DNA from: Lycorma delicatula
Lineage: Eukaryota; Arthropoda; Insecta; Hemiptera; Fulgoridae
Direction: 5' to 3'
NCBI RefSeq assembly: GCF_047948215.1
Contig: NC_134455.1
Span: 163,600,575-163,664,574, forward strand
DNA: 64,000 nucleotides
Positions 10,780 through 21,864 of this stretch are shown here, piece after piece (position 1 is the first letter of the stretch; every line of letters begins with the position of its first letter). The notes under the pieces were generated by a model. The model ran no database searches. It was not told where the DNA came from and was given only the letters and a program-made list of their open reading frames with translations. A program made the translations under genes and the position numbers.

Positions 10780-12460
10780 CAGATCTTTAGTACCCACACT
10801 TGTTGAGGTACCCACACTTGTTGAGACTTCTGAAATGATGTACTTGGTCCAGCTGGGTGGAAAAAATGTACCTGCACATTATTTTCGAGGGTAATATCTA
10901 CCACTTCTCTTATGCACCAATGATCGTCATACACACAAGCAATAGAATCTTTTTCCTTAAGTGAAGTCTGAAGTAAAGTAACATCTTAGAATGCCTTCTG
11001 ACATAGGAACATACTTGTAGTAGCTTCTAGTACAAATAATTCTTTCACAGCAGTCTAAACTGTTTTTTGAGTTTCTGATTTAGTCGTCTCATCTGATTTA
11101 ATAAAAAAATACTTGATGTTTTCAGCTTGTGATTACAAAATGAATAAATTTCATCAATGTTTATATCTGACTGTTAAATGGCTTTTTTGCAGGCTTGCCT
11201 TTGCCACCTCTTGTTTTATTGTTCCTCCCACACCATCACAGGTGTTTTTCCCATGGGATGATCCAAAGAAGTGCCATACAGCTTCATGATTGAAGTCTTT
11301 TTTGTGACTGCACAAATTAGCAAAGTTCTTTTTATTTTTATCAGTAAAATAGATGAGTTTTTGTTCTGATGTACTTTCTTGATATGATCTGTTAAAAGGT
11401 TTTGAAAGCAAACTGTTGCTGTATCGTGCAAGCTACTTAAAATTCAGACACTTTTGTATTGTAATGCATAATTTTCCTTGAAATAGAACACAAAAGGGTG
11501 AACTGTAGATTGGCTGTTGACTCAATGCAAGCTTTGTATCTCATCTTGAACAAGAAATGGAAAGTTTTCTGCAAAGTCTGCCAACACCAAACATTCTTCT
11601 TCACCCAATTCTGATTTTTTTCTTCTCGAAGCTTGAGATTGTGACATAAGAGTTTTCAGCTTTTCTACTGATTCGAAAAACTTATCTTTCGTCTGAAGAA
11701 CTGTAAACATCTCTGACCTATAAACTGTTATCCACTGTTTGTACATTATTGTATCTGGCAACACATCATCCTCCTACTCTTCACTAGCTGTGAACACTGG
11801 CCTGTTTACCTGACATTTGGTGCACATATCCAATACAGCTGTAGTTATTCTAGTCACAAAAAAGATGTCTACTAAGTTCTTATCAACATTAAGTTGGTAG
11901 ACATACAATTCACTTAATAAGAACAAGGTGCTTTTGCTTATTGGACTTTAGACAACACCAACACACGTGCAAACACAATCTTTACCAGGACACAGCCTAC
12001 TGTTATTGTAATCTTCATAAAATAACTTTTTTAATTGTCGTTACTAATTGCTGTGTTATTTAACTCCAGTAGAAAGTCGTGCTCATTAACTAATTCTCTA
12101 GTGTAGATCTGGTCCAAGATTGGGGAAGTAAACTGTTAATTTTAACTATCTTCTTTAGAAGCAAGAACACATTTTTCTTCTCAAGAAGATTGAGCTGGAT
12201 TTTCATTTTCAGAAACTTTCAAAACAGATTTCAGAGTCAAAACAAATTTCAAGATTCTTTTTGAATTTTTTGGATACTTTATTAATTTTAAATTTTAATG
12301 CTGATAGCCTTTGATCCGTATTTAATTTTTTTCAATTCTGATGGAGGTGATACATCCAAAATGCTACAAGCAGCATCCAATTGTTCAATATTGTGGTGTG
12401 TGGTGCAATGCATTGCTCCTTGGTCTTTGCATTCATATAGTTCTTTGTTCTGCTGAGAAA
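10780..12460 (-). pseudogene. Decayed transposon protein with SHGK/CDGVGGT signature (copy 1)
   Basis: Minus-strand coding remnant with many stops and frame changes. In order from the N-terminal side it shows: an N-terminal part near 12430-12310 (KELYECKDQGAMH); YKQWITVYR near 11720 and ECLVLADFAENFPFLVQDEI near 11560; KNKKNFANLCSHKKDF near 11310; HFFGSSHGKNTCDGVGGTIK near 11250; and a C-terminal patch TKYIISEVSTSVGT near 10820, where STSVGT is duplicated in tandem. The same blocks recur in copy 2. I recognise this as a repeat-encoded protein family of animals, but not its enzymatic class, and no catalytic residues can be assigned. Confidence 0.6.
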
Positions 12461-13139
12461 AAATAATTTTGAAACAGTTGACACAAAGAACTAAGTTTCT
12501 TAGTTTCCAGAACTAAATTTAAATTTGGAAAAATGTGTTAGTTTTCTTTCCTTAACTGTTTCAAAGAGGTGACAGAATTTTGACAAAAACTTTTCATGAT
12601 ATTTAAAAACACTAACTAGTGACATCTGAATTAACACATAAAAAATAAGTTGTTTGTTTGCATCACTAAATTCACAACTTTTAATCATTTTTTTGGCACT
12701 ACCGTACACTGTTTGACACCCTTCATTTACGCAAATTCATAAGGAACATTGTTCTTTTATTGTTTTATGTGAAATTACTTGAAAATAATGTAAAAATTTA
12801 AGCGATTTTAAAATTTGCAAATAACTATAAGTAAAACCTATTTATTTAATATACACTTCCAAATAAATGATGGAATTTGAGAAAAGATGTGAACAGGTCG
12901 CTGACTGTCTGACTGACCAGTCTGTAATTGCAAAGCTAAATTATGCAACAAGCATAAATGAGCATGTTGCAACATGACTTTTCCTGACGACTGCAAATGA
13001 CTTCAAGCACCTGTTATAACATGAACACTGCAGCTGAATGTTTCAAGCAAGTCTACTTAAACTATAGTATTATGCATAAAAAAAATTATTGCCAAGAAAA
13101 CAAGAAACCCCCTTGGAGCACTAAGAGAGTCAAAAATTG

Positions 13140-13640
13140 CCTTTTGAAAAAACAGGTTTTTCATGATTTTTGAGAGGTTACAACTTTTTTATTAGTATAA
13201 TAGACAAGAAACGTGCAAATTTGAGATAACACCAACCCTATCAGAGTTATTTGAAGCCAAAATCTGAATTTTTTTAAAAAAGTAGTTTTCAAAAATTCAT
13301 TAACTACTAACATACACACAAAAAAAAATTACAACTGTTTTTATGCCATCATTGTCTGTTTTTTTTACTTACCTCTTAGGTACTAGTAGTAAGTATTTAC
13401 ACAAAAAATTTGGACTGTTAGCAAGTGAGCTCCATTAAAAAAAAAATGGCTGCCAAATCATAATATTTTGAAAATCTCATTTTTGGGGCCCAAAATCAAA
13501 TGTGGGACAGGTGGCAAAATTCTGAAATTTTTACAGCATTAAGTACTTCAATACGTAACATATAAAATTTTTGTTACTCAAAGGGGTTGACTAGTAATTA
13601 AGCCATAAGCTATCAAAATCGCTAAAAACACAGTTCTCTC
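13140..13640. repeat. Central inverted junction of the 6.4-kb element
   Basis: Two related subterminal units in opposite orientation. One at 13140-13310 is the inverse of 10230-10440. The other at 13485-13640 is inverse-matched at 15895-16050 (shared GGGACAGG and TTTGAGTAACA blocks). An ATGGCTGCC box at 13446 repeats, inverted, the GCAGCCAT box near each outer end. The pattern fits two elements joined head to head with their inner ends trimmed. Confidence 0.6.
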
Positions 13641-14879
13641 TAAATGTGAAATGCCAAATTTTTATGTATCCAAAAAATTCACAGCATGTATTTTTTCAGG
13701 TAATAATGTAGGCCTAAGATACAAAATATTTTGATATGTCTATGAGATATACTCTATACACAAAAGTGTATAGACGCGCATGAACATGAATGTTTGTGTA
13801 ATCTTGAATGTAAACCTTGTAGAAGGCTCAGTTATTGTTTTGACTTAAATGTTATATGATGTATTGTTGCTAGTGTTAATACTGTGGATAGGTAATGTAC
13901 ACTTGTTTATAAAGGTAATTTTATTAGCAGTGAACTTCTCATTTATGCGATTTTTAATTTTATTAGAGAAATTTTTATTTTAGCTGTAAAAAACTGGAAT
14001 AAGACAGTGATGTGAAATTGGTAGTTCTAACTGTACTGTTAGATCTCTTGCATTTTATAAAAACTGATTGTGAGTGTTAAACTGGTATTCACACTAAGTG
14101 TAACAAATTGACTTACAACAGCAAATAACATTGATATCTTCAAGAAAGTGGATGTACTGAAACAAAAATTCAGTTTTTTCAAAAAAACCAAATATTCTAG
14201 ATAAACATTTTCATATTAATGGGATAGGTTGCTCTGACCTATTTAGCTGTCACACTAAACCGGTTAATAAATCTGTTTGAGAAAGATGTTTCAACATGCT
14301 ATCAAATTTAAAATTTATTCCAGGATATATGTTTGTGCCTCAATGTGTTATAGTAGTCTTTGAATAAAGCTTGTTCAGCACTAGGTATTTCCCCCATTAA
14401 GGTTCAAAAATTATAGAGCAATGCAAAAGAAGCAATTTTAAAAAAATAAATTACAAAAATAGCAGTCAGTTACCAGCAAATTAAATAATTCATGCGATTT
14501 AAATATTTCTACAGAAGAAACCATTTCAGTACCACAAAATTATGCTGATTTAGGTAGGGAATATAAATTAATCATTAAAATAAAGGATAACATGAACAGT
14601 TACATCAACCCAGGAAAAGATTAATATTTTAAGTTTATTTCCAAGCAGCTGGAGCATTCAAAAAAATCAAAATGAGTCTAAACTCAGTAAAACAATTAAG
14701 TGAATCCAAACAATTAGTTATTAACAAGTGGATTTTGCCACAAATCTGCAAAAAGAAACCCATTCACATAATTGATGAAAATGTTAGTGTCACAAGATTT
14801 TTACCAGAATGATGCCAGGCAAGGGATCAAAAAAGGCTTTTCTTATGTAACTTAAAAAACATAATTAAAAATTTGTCTT

Positions 14880-15700
14880 CAAAATTTGGCTAAAAATTCT
14901 GGGTGGTGGGTCAGGTTCTCACTGTGTGTGGGTGCGCGTGCACGTACCACCCACCAAAATGTAAAACATTTAGAGCAGTTATCTGCTCTAAAAATGAAAT
15001 GTGCATGCTCTAACAATGTGAAGAATGTCCAAGCACTAATGAAGTGCTCAGATAACTGCAAGAGCTGGGATGATTTTGATTCTGAAATTATCTTCAAACA
15101 GTGGGTTTCTGTTACCCGCTGACAAACAAGACTACTCAAATTTTTCCATTTCAAGAGTACTTAGATAATGAAAATTTAAATCTAAAAAGTTATCATTTTG
15201 TTGCAAAGAAACATGTCAATTTCCTCAACATTAAAAAGGAAAACTTGTTTGAGGGTGAATGTATTGTAGTTGGAGACTTATTTCAAAAATTTCCTTTTGT
15301 TATGCAGGATGAAGTCCAGTCATACCACTGGTCAAAAACTTATCCCACAGTAAATCCATTTCTGTATTAAAAAAAGAAGGGACATTACAAGTCCAAAGCT
15401 ACTGTGTGATTAGTGAGTACTTGAAGTACAATACTACACATCATTTTTCTGCTTTCAAAATCAAGTTATAAAAGTGAAAACATGTTATACAATTTTTTTT
15501 ATTTTTCTGATTGCTCCTCAGCACAGTACAAAAACAAAAAAATCCATAAATTTTGTGCTGCCATCGTGATCTTGAAATCGCAGCTGAATGGCATTTTTTG
15601 CCTCATATTATGGAAAAGGATAATATGATTGTATTAGTAGAACTGTAAAAAGGAATGTGAGCAAAGGACAGTCAGCAATCAAATTGTTACACCTTCTGTA
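14880..15700 (+). pseudogene. Decayed transposon protein of the same family (copy 2)
   Basis: Plus-strand remnant parallel to copy 1. It shows IIFKQWVSVTR near 15090, LKSYHFVAKKHVNFL then EGECIVVGDLFQKFPFVMQD near 15180-15310, and QSYHWSKTYPTVNPFLY ending in a stop at 15369. After frame changes it shows QYKNKK and a weak AEWHF block near 15520-15600. The copies differ at most positions, so they are separate subfamily members, not a fresh duplication. Confidence 0.6.
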
Positions 15701-15894
15701 AGTTTTATCAAAAAGTGCACGATTTATTCATAACTTTAGCAGAAGTAAAATAAGGTAAAAGTGAATTGAACAACTTGTTATAATGTATTTGAATTGTTTA
15801 TCATTTTGTAATTATCACAGATTCATTGCAATTTATTCATTCGAGTTTAGGTAATTTTTATAATCTGAAAACAATATATTGTTTATAATTAGAA

Positions 15895-16217
15895 GGAATG
15901 GTGTTTTTAGCAGTTTGTTGGCTTCATTACTCGACAACTTCTTTGAGTAACAACATAAAACTTAATGGTTTTAAAGTATATAAAAGATACTTACTGGTGT
16001 AAACATTTACGAGTTTTGCAACCTGTCCCACGAGTGGTTTTTGAAAATATGATTCCAGGACAAAGTTTTTTAGTTAAGGTGTGTTAATTTTTTGTTACAG
16101 TATGTGCATCGTAAGAAATGGCTGCCACAGGTAACTGCTTAGATTTAAAAAATAGTAATAAGGTCCTGAGACAATTAGGAAAACATTTTACTACCCTTGG
16201 GTCATTTCAGTATACCC
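15895..16217 (-). repeat. Right terminal arm of the 6.4-kb element
   Basis: Inverse of 13485-13640 (inner part) and of 9817-10050 (outer part, including GAAATGGCTGCCACAGGTAA at about 16115-16134). Confidence 0.7.
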
Positions 16218-16932
16218 TTAATTATCCTAATTCTAATGAACTGTGGGTATGTGTGCATGCATGTAAAAAACTGCTTACAAAATGGTTAAGGTGTATTATC
16301 GATATCTCATTAGATCTGTATGTAATGGATACAAGAAATACAACAAAAACAGATGAGGAAATATAAAAGGACAAAAGGTATTTGCTATATGGCTTGTTCA
16401 AACCATATTCTACTGAACAATTTTGAGCCACACAGTGGGTTATATTAACAAATAATAGTGGGTTATAAACTTAACAAATGTTGACTTAATAATCTAGCTG
16501 TAGATAACTCATTGGATTGTATATGCAAAGGTGTTCATGCTTTTATAGTTACAATGAAAAGTGGCAAACGTTATGCATAATAATGCAAGAGGTTTTTCTA
16601 AAATCCTATTTTCCAAGATATCTTGTAAAACAAAGTAGTTTATTTTCAAGCAATTTTTCTAAAGATATGAATTTTTCATGGAAAAAATACTTTTTCTAAT
16701 TTCTAATTTTTAATCTTTTTTTTTTTAAATTTTTTTAATTCAACATTTATTAGGAACTAGAATTTTGGGGATTTTTACTTGTGGTTGTTGTCATACTTTT
16801 TTTGTTTGGTGTCATTTACTTTTGTAATTATAGTGTAGTGATGTCAGCATCAACTGATGTGATGCATGTTCAGTTGAGTGTACAGTAATTATAGGTATGG
16901 ATAAAAACTAACTTGCTTTTCTTTTTTTCCAG
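16218..16932 (+). other. Distal COX6C-1 intron
   Basis: Intron remainder that aligns with 29890-30237 and 30999-31647 of unit B (shared ATGCATAATAATGCAAGA and CAAGATATCTTGTAAARCAA). It ends in a pyrimidine-rich TTTTTTTCCAG acceptor at 16931-16932. No coding or transposon content was recognised. Confidence 0.7.
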
Positions 16933-17005
16933 AGATTATGATTGTGAGGTGCATTTTGAAAAAATGAGAAGGAACGGTGTCTTTGATAGTGTGCCTGCGG
17001 ATTAA
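16933..17005 (+). CDS. COX6C: COX6C-1, last coding exon
   Basis: A 73-bp exon after TTTCCAG. Its first base completes Lys55, then it reads DYDCEVHFEKMRRNGVFDSV followed by PAD and TAA. The D/N-Y-D, FE-M-R and G-x-F-x-S-V positions are the conserved C-terminal tail of subunit VIc. It is separated from exon 1 by a 9.1-kb intron, mostly a post-duplication transposon insertion. Confidence 0.93.
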
Positions 17006-17064
17006 ACTAATAAATTCTTTGCATAGATCATTAAATGTTACCCTGTCAGTTTCATTAAATTGTG

Positions 17065-17070
17065 AATAAA
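17065..17070 (+). terminator. COX6C-1 polyadenylation signal
   Basis: AATAAA 60 bp after the stop codon, with a second near 17086. The equivalent in unit B lies near 31787. The cleavage point is not visible. Confidence 0.55.
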
Positions 17071-17100
17071 TTTTGTTTAACTTTGAATAAATCTGTTTTA

Positions 17101-17800
17101 TTATAAATCATTTTCCTGTTGGATTTTATAATTTTCCTTTTCATTACGGCATTCACTTAACTATAGGCACATATTGTCATTACGTGTATGTTGCAATCTG
17201 TTTACAAGTAATCTCCCTATGGCCAAGATGATTAGGCATGAGCTGTACATTCACAACTATTCCTGAGACATATGCTAATTCTAACCACCACTAGTATTCA
17301 AATCCATATAAAACAATTTTTACTTAGATCTGAACCTTAGAATCTTCTGATTTGCAACCATACCAGTCTGGTGGGCTGGAAATGTGTAATTATGAAATTT
17401 CATTATCATGCAAACTTTTTCCTTTTCAATCTAGTGTCATACTTAGCTTTTCGTTTGTAATACATTCATGGTTTCCAAAATGCCATTTTGAAAACCATGG
17501 ATAGTTAACCAATGAAATAAGTAACAAAATATTAAAGCAATAAGTAAACAGATTTTATTAAGTATTTATTGTTGTTCTTTCCCTGAAATTTATTTTTCAA
17601 GTTTGTCATGAAAAAGAAAGATTGAACAAAAATTACTAACATTGCCATTACTTCTGTGAGATCTCTTATACGCTTAAAAATATTTTAGATTCAGACATCT
17701 TGAATGACAGACCATATCCTAGTGAATGGAGTTACCAGAGTGGATCATAACGTTGGCTTCTCTACCTTCTAAGTACATATTGTCTATCACCATGAAATTT
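17101..17800. other. Junction between duplicate units
   Basis: Sequence between the end of unit A homology (just after the COX6C-1 polyadenylation signals) and the start of unit B homology. It contains a degraded minus-strand SINE at 17261-17381. No gene was recognised. Confidence 0.55.
17261..17381 (-). repeat. Degraded SINE fragment at duplication junction
   Basis: It keeps the order of SINE landmarks on the minus strand: AACCACC, TAGTATTCAAATCCATATAA, ATCTGAACCTTAGAAT, CTGATTTGCAA and ACCAGTCTGGTGGG. It is strongly diverged. Confidence 0.65.
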
Positions 17801-18529
17801 ATTCGTCTAGTGGAACAATTGCAAATGAAAACCAGGCTGTTGCATTCTTACGGAAGTAGTTGTACACAACCCTTGCACATTCACAAAATAATTTTGGGTA
17901 TGGGAACACACGACTGATGGATGTGTTCTTGGGGTGGTTGTACAGAATAAAAACAAGAGATTAACCACCATAACACCAAGTTGATTGGTGCAAGTAAATG
18001 AGTGCAACATGATATTAAACAATTCCTAGGCCTTGCCCAGAGTTAATGCATTTTTATGTTCATATTCAAATAAACCTTGTATAATCCAGTAAAAAAAATA
18101 TTTTGGGTTCTATTTATGAAAAGAGGCACCATAAAAAAAGGTGCAAGAAAAATTACAAACTTATAATAAAATTGCAAAAAAATATAAGCAAAGGTAATCT
18201 TTTCATAATTGTACATCTCGCATATCTCCAAACAAAATATGTAGCATGAAGTTATTTAGTAACAGGTTATTACTTTAAAGGAATGCAAAGCACACGACAA
18301 TAATAAATGATCGCCAATTTTTTAGGGTTTACATTCGTCCAGTTCAACGAACAAGATACGTAAGAAAAATTTAGACAAGTCACTTCAATTACAAAGAATA
18401 TTTTTAAGATACCTCTGGGCCAAACGGATTACGAAAAAAATATGTATCCGTTTAACAATAACGCAGACGGCTTATGAGATTTTATTTAAATAAACCAAAA
18501 CAACGCCATCAAAACGTTTAAAATCTTAC

Positions 18530-18612
18530 CTGTAATTGTAAATAGGAAATTTAGACGCTTCACGTAAAAGATCTTTGTAAAGTTTCAAAACATTAGACCG
18601 TGTTATAGCCAT
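18530..18612 (-). CDS. LYRM4: LYRM4 exon 1, duplicate copy B
   Basis: Duplicate first exon with intact ATG, frame and donor (CAG|GTAAG). It reads MAITRSNVLKLYKDLLREAS then KFPIYNY plus two bases. It differs from copy A at one base out of 83 (Leu3 to Ile). No second exon lies between it and COX6C-1. To make protein it would have to splice about 16 kb leftward, over COX6C-1 and copy A, to 2559-2439. It could be an alternative first exon with its own promoter, or an orphan kept similar by gene conversion. The sequence does not decide between these. Confidence 0.7.
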
Positions 18613-19174
18613 ATTTCACAGTAAACGATTGCAACATACCCGACGTTCACTTATAATAATACTAACTTCTACCTTGGTGCAGGAAGTGTCTACTAACACA
18701 CTAACCAAATTCTAAATCTGTTGCCAACATCCACAAACAGTTTCACTCTTTTGCTACCAGTCTATCCTACATGAAAACTACTAAAAGCTGAAAAATATCT
18801 AATATGGTCAAAATATACCTTTACAATACAATCAAAAACAGTGCAGAATATTAAAAAAGTTTACAAATTAATTTTAGATTTAAGTATTATTGTAAAGCTG
18901 TAACGTTTAATATATTTATTATCAAATGAACCGGTAGTGTAAGATACATATTTAAACAAACTACGTATATCCACTAGTGTGCGTGTTTATATATAATTTG
19001 AACTTGGATTTTTAAGTTTTTTAATTAATTTATAGCTATTTATTTAGTGAGATGTAATTTAAGATGCACTGTAATCATTGGGAAGGTAGAGGTAATCGTT
19101 GGGGAAGAACGTCCTTGCACGTATCAAACGATCTTTGATTCATCTTTTACAAAGGAAGCTCGATCTCGTTTAAG
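18613..19174. promoter_or_regulatory. Candidate bidirectional promoter and COX6C-2 5' leader
   Basis: Counterpart of 6253-6785. It keeps the CAGGAAGTGTCTACTAAC block and the leader donor at 19174 (TTTAAG|GTACCG). The leader intron then runs to the acceptor at 22793-22794. Confidence 0.55.
18680..18688 (+). promoter_or_regulatory. Conserved ETS-like site CAGGAAGTG (copy B)
   Basis: Same nonamer and right flank as copy A at 6328-6336, retained while nearby bases diverged. Confidence 0.45.
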
Positions 19175-19615
19175 GTACCGTAATTTGTTTTTGCTTTATT
19201 TTATTGTGTAAATTTACCTATCATAAATGCTTATGTGAGTGGAATTTAGGATTTTTAATTGAATAGACGTACTGTTAAAAATGTTATTTTTACAATGTCG
19301 TTAGTGTATGCTGATCACGAGAAACTGTAGTAATAGTGTTTACTAATTTCGTCAGTACGGAGTTAACTCTGTACCAGCGGCAGTAATAAGCTAAGGAATT
19401 TTATTTATCATACGTGCATTGCTTACTCTTATAATAAATTTAAAAAATCTTACTTCAAATTGTGGGGAAATAATGATCAAGGAATGACCTTACACGAATA
19501 TTTTGTTTTAATAAATATGTGTGAGGCTAGAACTCGGTAGTGTATTATTATCATTGCACTCCCATCAGGCTGGGGGTTACACAGCATTACTTACTGGTAA
19601 TGTACCAGAAAATGG

Positions 19616-19840
19616 ATCTTTTTTCTTGATCCATTGTAAGGTATTACTTCAGAGATTTAAGATATATGTATGAATGTAAATTAATCACCAAAGAACACAC
19701 TAGTATCCACGACCTAGCATTCAAATTTGTATAAAAATGTAAACTGCCTTTACTAGGATCTGAACTGTAGAATTCTTGACTTTGAAATCAAGGGGATTTG
19801 CAATGATGAGTTCACCACTAGACCAACCCGTTGGGTTTCT
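19616..19840 (-). mobile_element. tRNA-derived SINE with 9-bp target duplication
   Basis: Minus-oriented SINE. The tRNA-like head lies at its right end (GTTGGTCTAGTGGTGAACTC A-box region, then a GTTCAGATCCT B-box). The body carries the GTGTTCTTTGGTG phrase and the tail the AAGTAATACCTTAC phrase. It is flanked by AGAAAATGG at 19607-19615 and 19841-19849. Unit A has the single uninterrupted AGAAAATGG at 7259-7267, a true empty site. Confidence 0.92.
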
Positions 19841-21169
19841 AGAAAATGGTCTAGCAGCATTGTCCTACAAGATTTGACATGTAGGATATGTTATTAGTGG
19901 AAGGAAGTGTTTTCTGGTATTTGCATAAATGTTGAACATAAAAAATCAAGGGGATCTAAATCCAGTGACTTTCAATAGATCATACCTGAAATATACAGGT
20001 GATTCTGGAGGGAAGGGATCTAAATTTAGAGCTTGAAATAAGGAAAAAAGTAACATATGTTTGAAAATGCATTAAAAAACAGGTAGCAAAACATTTTGCC
20101 TGGATTTTAGTTCCCTAGGGGAATTGAGGTCATATTGAAATTTTTAGTTATATTAGAGAGTTTTAATCAGAAAAATAACAAAGAAAAACAAAAAATAATG
20201 AATTAAAAAAAAAAAAACAAGCAAGAAATGAAGAAAAAAGATGTAATTTTTTCTGTGTTTTATTCTAAGGATTTTATTGTAGAAATATTATTTTTGTATA
20301 ATTTTTTTTCGTGGAAAAATGAAGCAAATGTGTCGCTTCAGACCGCCAATGTGAATGCGGTTGGAATATTATGATAAATTTAAGTGCTTTACTTTATTAG
20401 GGTTAAACTTAAGAAACATAAGAAACCATAGTGTCTTATGTAGAACTGTACCATAACTGTTTTACTGTTGTAGGAGGATTAAAAATTTATTATATATAGC
20501 AAGAATTGCATCAAAAGAAATATTTATATTTGTATTTTTTGTTTATTTTATTTGTTTTAGGTTGCTGAAGTAATTTGATTCAACTACAGCCTATGGGGTT
20601 TCTTCAGATCACCCTGTTTGTGGTTGGAATATAGGTGTAGATTTAGGTTTTTTATTTTGTGGCCTGAAAAATTGAATAAAATAGGTAAAAATTGTTGCTG
20701 GAAATTCAGCTACAAGATTTGGCAGTTATTCTCAGCCTTAATAGCTCTATGACCCCAAAAAGTAAAAAAAAAAAAATACAAAATGAATATTTCGTGACCC
20801 CCAACCCAAACCCAATGAAATCTAGTTAAAGCTATTTAGGTGCGTTGATAGCGTTGGGTATGAATGTACATGTATGAAGTGTGTAAACATGAGCAATCTA
20901 CAAGTTCCAACTTGATGTGCTCCTCTTAATTTGGTCTTCTTGTATAATATTTGCTGTGAGAGAGCCATATTTGAGTGAGTGTGCACAATATATGTCTGAG
21001 CATGTTGTGCTCTCAGCAGTAGTGGCATAAGGGATTGCAGAATGTCTGTTTAGTTTCGAATGTGAAGCCCTTATTTATGTTCTAAAGGTGTAGTTTCATT
21101 GAAAATAATATTTGAGGTTTTGATTTTTTAGTGTGCGGTCAAATGGTGTAACTGTGTTTTTTTTTAATT

Positions 21170-21480
21170 GTGTTCTTATGCAAAGTGGATAATCTGGAAG
21201 ATTTTTCAAAGAGATGGGTATTGAATCCATGTAGCGAAAATGTTGCAGCTGCTAAGTTACCAGTTGAGATTCACGACCAGCTCATCAAAATGTCTGCCAA
21301 TAAAGCAGTATTATTACTACAATTCACATTTGAAGATATAAATACAAACATGCTTGTCAAAGTGCAAAGTGAATATGAAAATTTAGTTGCATGGAAATAT
21401 TATTAATCCCTTTCGTCTTATCTCTGTGAAAAGGGTTTTTGATCTATCGCTGTGCTAAAAACTAAATATAGGAATTGTCT
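21170..21480 (+). pseudogene. hAT-superfamily transposase C-terminus (ZBED5/SCAND3-like)
   Basis: The frame from 21170 to a stop at 21404 reads VDNLEDFSKRWVLNPCSENV, then LPVEIHDQLIKMSANKAVLL and SEYENLVAWKYY. Just past the stop the expected dimerisation block follows in the same frame with further stops: SSYLCEKGF, then a stop, then VLKTKYRN. The S/T-Y-L-C-E-x-G-F...KTKYRN string is characteristic of the insect hAT proteins related to ZBED5/SCAND3. The N-terminal BED finger and catalytic part are not recognisable. Confidence 0.75.
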
Positions 21481-21864
21481 TTTATCCCTTTAAAGAATTT
21501 GCTTTTGTTTCTAACATAGACTTACGTATGGAGAAACTTAAATGAAAAACAAACAACCATGTCATTTATTTATTTTATTTACACATATTGGTTTCTTTAG
21601 ATCACTGATGTGTATTTAGTGTGTTTTTAAATTAAAAGTAGCTTCCTCCAAAAATAGTACCAGTGGAATTAAATGGTAATTTTTTTTATTAACCCATTGA
21701 CAGAGTAGCAGTCACTGGTGTGTCACCTAGCTGTACCATCTGAAGAATGCTCTTCCTTTTATCACTTGTACTGGTGGACATTCAGATGAAACAAGAGCTT
21801 TGGGAGTTTTAATTATTAAATACTTTACAGTTTGGAACTACTCGTCCAGGACGCATACTTCCAC

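Larger units (their letters stand above)
9817..16217. mobile_element. 6.4-kb TIR element, inverted-dimer-like, unit A only
   Basis: This block is absent from the matching point of the COX6C-2 intron, where TGCTCC (29841-29846) runs straight into TTGATT. In unit A, TGCTCC is followed by the element and TTAATT resumes at 16218. Its ends are inverted relatives: a GGGT...CCCAA-type terminus, then a shared CAGTTACCTGTRGCAGCCAT at 9938-9957 and, inverted, at about 16118-16137. Inside are two diverged gene remnants of one protein family facing each other: minus strand at 10780-12460 and plus strand at 14880-15700. A central inverted junction lies at 13140-13640. I cannot place it in a named superfamily. 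Confidence 0.7.
4270..17100. repeat. Tandem segmental duplication, unit A
   Basis: Left copy of a tandem duplication holding part of LYRM4 intron 1, LYRM4 exon 1, the divergent promoter and the whole COX6C-1 gene. Homologous blocks with unit B occur in the same order: LYRM4 intron, LYRM4 exon 1, promoter, COX6C leader intron, exon 1, the start of the large intron, two old transposon remnants, the end of the large intron, and the last exon. Unique to unit A are the 6.4-kb insertion at 9817-16217 and a 240-bp stretch near 7390-7630. Confidence 0.9.

Noticed and set aside
14879..15154. Minus-strand 91-aa open frame
   Set aside because: Antisense shadow of the plus-strand transposon remnant, which carries the recognisable blocks.
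18043..18231. Minus-strand 62-aa frame in unit B
   Set aside because: The matching region of unit A (about 5690-5790) does not preserve the reading frame or residues.
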